Both the position numbers and the translations under genes were made by a program. Source: Actinomycetes bacterium (GTDB taxonomy: Bacteria > Actinomycetota > Actinomycetes > Actinomycetales > Microbacteriaceae). Taken from it: a DNA stretch of 6,532 nt. The notes below the pieces were generated by a model, which worked only from the letters and a program-made list of their open reading frames with translations, ran no database searches and was not told where the DNA came from. The stretch covers positions 1 to 6,532 of the forward strand of contig JAEYUT010000173.1 in assembly GCA_023432305.1 (NCBI GenBank). The letters are read 5' to 3'. Shown here one piece after another: positions 5,606-6,532 of this stretch. Position 1 is the first letter of the stretch; each line of letters begins with the position of its first letter.

Positions 5606-5935
5606 ATGACCGACGCCCTCGGGGAACGCTGCGACGCGCTCGCCGGCCCCGTGATCGCCCTCATGCAGCGCTGCATCGAGGCGCAAGGAGACGCATCCCT
5701 CCTGCCAGCGGTGATCGACGCCCTGTCGCCCGTGCGTGCCGTGATCGATCGTGGATACGCCGACGTTGCGCACGATGGCTTCGTGTCGTGGGCGCGCACG
5801 GCGCCCGGCGTGCTCGATGCGATCGAGGTCGCGGCGAAGCAGCGTGACGCGAACGGCGTGTGGCGCGCCTTCTCGGACCCGTCGACCGGCTTCGCGAAGC
5901 TCGGCGAGGCGTGTGCGGGCCGCCCCGGGTGGTGA
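5606..5935 (+). CDS. Small protein of unknown function, 109 residues
   Basis: ATG 5606 is preceded by AGGAG at 5596-5600 with five bases between, a good ribosome-binding site that fixes the start. The product has 109 residues and I do not recognise its family. It looks mainly helical: about 3-29, 31-48, 54-80 and 83-104, which would suit a small four-helix bundle. Cysteines lie at 9, 23 and 103, but there is no CXXC or CXXCH motif. No signal peptide or long hydrophobic segment is present, so a cytoplasmic location is likely. The only Trp residues are W62, W86 and the C-terminal W109. It is transcribed divergently from the helicase gene, and nothing in the context points to its role. Its codon bias matches the neighbours and coding status is fairly safe. 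Confidence 0.75.
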   Translation: MTDALGERCDALAGPVIALMQRCIEAQGDASLLPAVIDALSPVRAVIDRGYADVAHDGFVSWARTAPGVLDAIEVAAKQRDANGVWRAFSDPSTGFAKLGEACAGRPGW

Positions 5936-5945
5936 CCGCGAGCGG

Positions 5946-6065
5946 CTAGCAGGCGTCGGGGAGCTCGACGGCGACGGTCGCACCCCAGTCGCGGTAGGCG
6001 AATTCGGCCCAGGATGTGCCGTCGGCGACAAAACAAGCTCCCCGCAGCCGCACGACGCCGCATAG
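5946..6065 (-). pseudogene. C-terminal fragment of a minus-strand gene, apparently truncated
   Basis: Reading the minus strand down to a TAG at 5946-5948 gives a protein-like tail ending FAYRDWGATVAVELPDAC. About 28 codons (up to about 6030) have the strong G/C third-position bias of real genes here. Beyond that, toward 6065, codons turn rare (TTT, TGT, GCT, GGA, CTA) and the frame closes at a TGA at 6066-6068. A GTG at 6053 would give only 35 residues and lacks a ribosome-binding site. I read it as the surviving 3' end of a longer gene cut near 6030-6065. A real very short gene is the alternative. The family is not recognised. Confidence 0.4.
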
Positions 6066-6532
6066 TCAACGGCGGACCGCCGGAGGGCACGTTCGGCTTC
6101 CGCGCAGCGGAGGGCACCGGGATCGATCCCGCAACCTTCGCCCGGGCGTCCGCGGCGCTCCTCTCATCTGCCGCCGCACGCGGGATCCCCGTGGCGCCCT
6201 GGGGCGACCTGCGCGCTTCGGCACCGTCGTACACCTCCACTGATGCAGGCGCGGCCAACGACTTCCGCTACGCGGCCTACTACGCGCCCCAGGCGGCGCG
6301 CACCTTCGCCGTGCGCGGGTGGATCGGGGTGGCGATCTGGCTCACCCTCGCCGTGGTGTTCTTCGTGGCGTTCGGCTTCACGGTGTTGCAGAACCTCGGG
6401 CTTGCGATCACCACCGCCGTCGCCATGCTCCTCGGCGCCTGGATGGCCGCGCACGCCGCACTGCGCTCGCACGAGCGCTGGGCCACCGACGGCCGCCTCG
6501 CGATCGCGATCGGCGACACCGGCATCACCCTT
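6014..6532 (+). CDS. Membrane protein of unknown function, 3' end outside the window, start uncertain
   Basis: The frame is open to the last base. Two hydrophobic segments are clear: about 6320-6388 (WIGVAIWLTLAVVFFVAFGF) and about 6404-6463 (LAITTAVAMLLGAWMAAHAA), joined by a very short turn, so a helical hairpin in the cytoplasmic membrane. After the second segment a soluble part begins (RSHERWATDGRLAIAIGDTG) and continues past the window. Before the first segment lie about 80 residues with good coding bias from about 6065 on. The ATG at 6014 is the first in frame but has only an AGG touching it, and residues 1-17 look non-coding and overlap the minus-strand fragment. GTG 6191 is the main other start, and it too lacks a ribosome-binding site. 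The gene may therefore have lost its true N terminus. The family is not recognised. Confidence 0.6.
   Translation, partial: MCRRRQNKLPAAARRRIVNGGPPEGTFGFRAAEGTGIDPATFARASAALLSSAAARGIPVAPWGDLRASAPSYTSTDAGAANDFRYAAYYAPQAARTFAVRGWIGVAIWLTLAVVFFVAFGFTVLQNLGLAITTAVAMLLGAWMAAHAALRSHERWATDGRLAIAIGDTGITL

Noticed and set aside
5840..5935. Resemblance of the 109-residue protein's C terminus (FAKLGEACAG) to cytochrome c'
   Set aside because: There is no CXXCH haem site and no signal peptide for export. The likeness is limited to a few residues of a helical protein.
514..5941. TGACCGCGA occurring at both 514-522 and 5933-5941, each followed by GCGG, as a shared terminator family
   Set aside because: Only nine bases match, the second stem has a two-base loop, and two occurrences in 6.5 kb of GC-rich sequence are weak evidence.
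3862..6258. A 798-codon open frame on the minus strand
   Set aside because: It overlaps the helicase gene in another frame and the 5606-5935 gene on the other strand. Its product is Arg/Pro/His-rich with no motifs, the usual out-of-frame shadow in GC-rich DNA.

Overview
The window is about 6.5 kb of very GC-rich DNA with strong G/C bias at third codon positions, GTG starts, and two genes that look leaderless. This, together with the gene content, points to a high-GC actinobacterium. A member of the Microbacteriaceae such as Microbacterium is my best guess, made from general resemblance and not from a database match. The region reads as ordinary chromosome: I see no phage, plasmid, CRISPR or transposase gene.

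Layout. (1) Positions 1-516 (+) are the C-terminal end of an Ala/Pro/Ser-rich protein whose start lies outside the window. (2) 557-1465 (-) is a J-domain protein fused to a NERD-like domain that has lost the usual catalytic residues. It converges on gene 1. (3) A 55-bp divergent gap (1466-1520) carries a -10-like hexamer facing each way, each exactly six bases from a start codon, which suggests two back-to-back leaderless transcripts. (4) 1521-1847 (+) is a small protein of unknown function. Its stop overlaps by one base the start of (5) 1847-2722 (+), a fold-type IV PLP enzyme best read as aminodeoxychorismate lyase, the last step to p-aminobenzoate for folate. A terminator hairpin follows.

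(6) 2723-3227 is a 505-bp non-coding gap between convergent genes. It is unusually rich in inverted repeats, including a 76-nt element with an 18-bp perfect outer stem and a 9-bp perfect inner stem, and then further hairpins with C-rich loops. (7) 3228-5363 (-) is a 711-residue SNF2-family ATPase/helicase with all the core motifs visible. (8) A 242-bp divergent gap leads to (9) 5606-5935 (+), a 109-residue protein of unknown function. (10) From 5946 on, the sequence looks like a junction of two fragments: a short C-terminal piece of a minus-strand gene, then a plus-strand membrane-protein gene with no convincing start that runs off the window end.

Apart from the coupled pair at 1521-2722, nothing shows that these genes act together. 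The parts most worth a second look are the structured 2723-3227 gap, the J-NERD fusion with its altered active site, and the apparent junction near 6030-6070. I did not find a convincing new multi-gene system.
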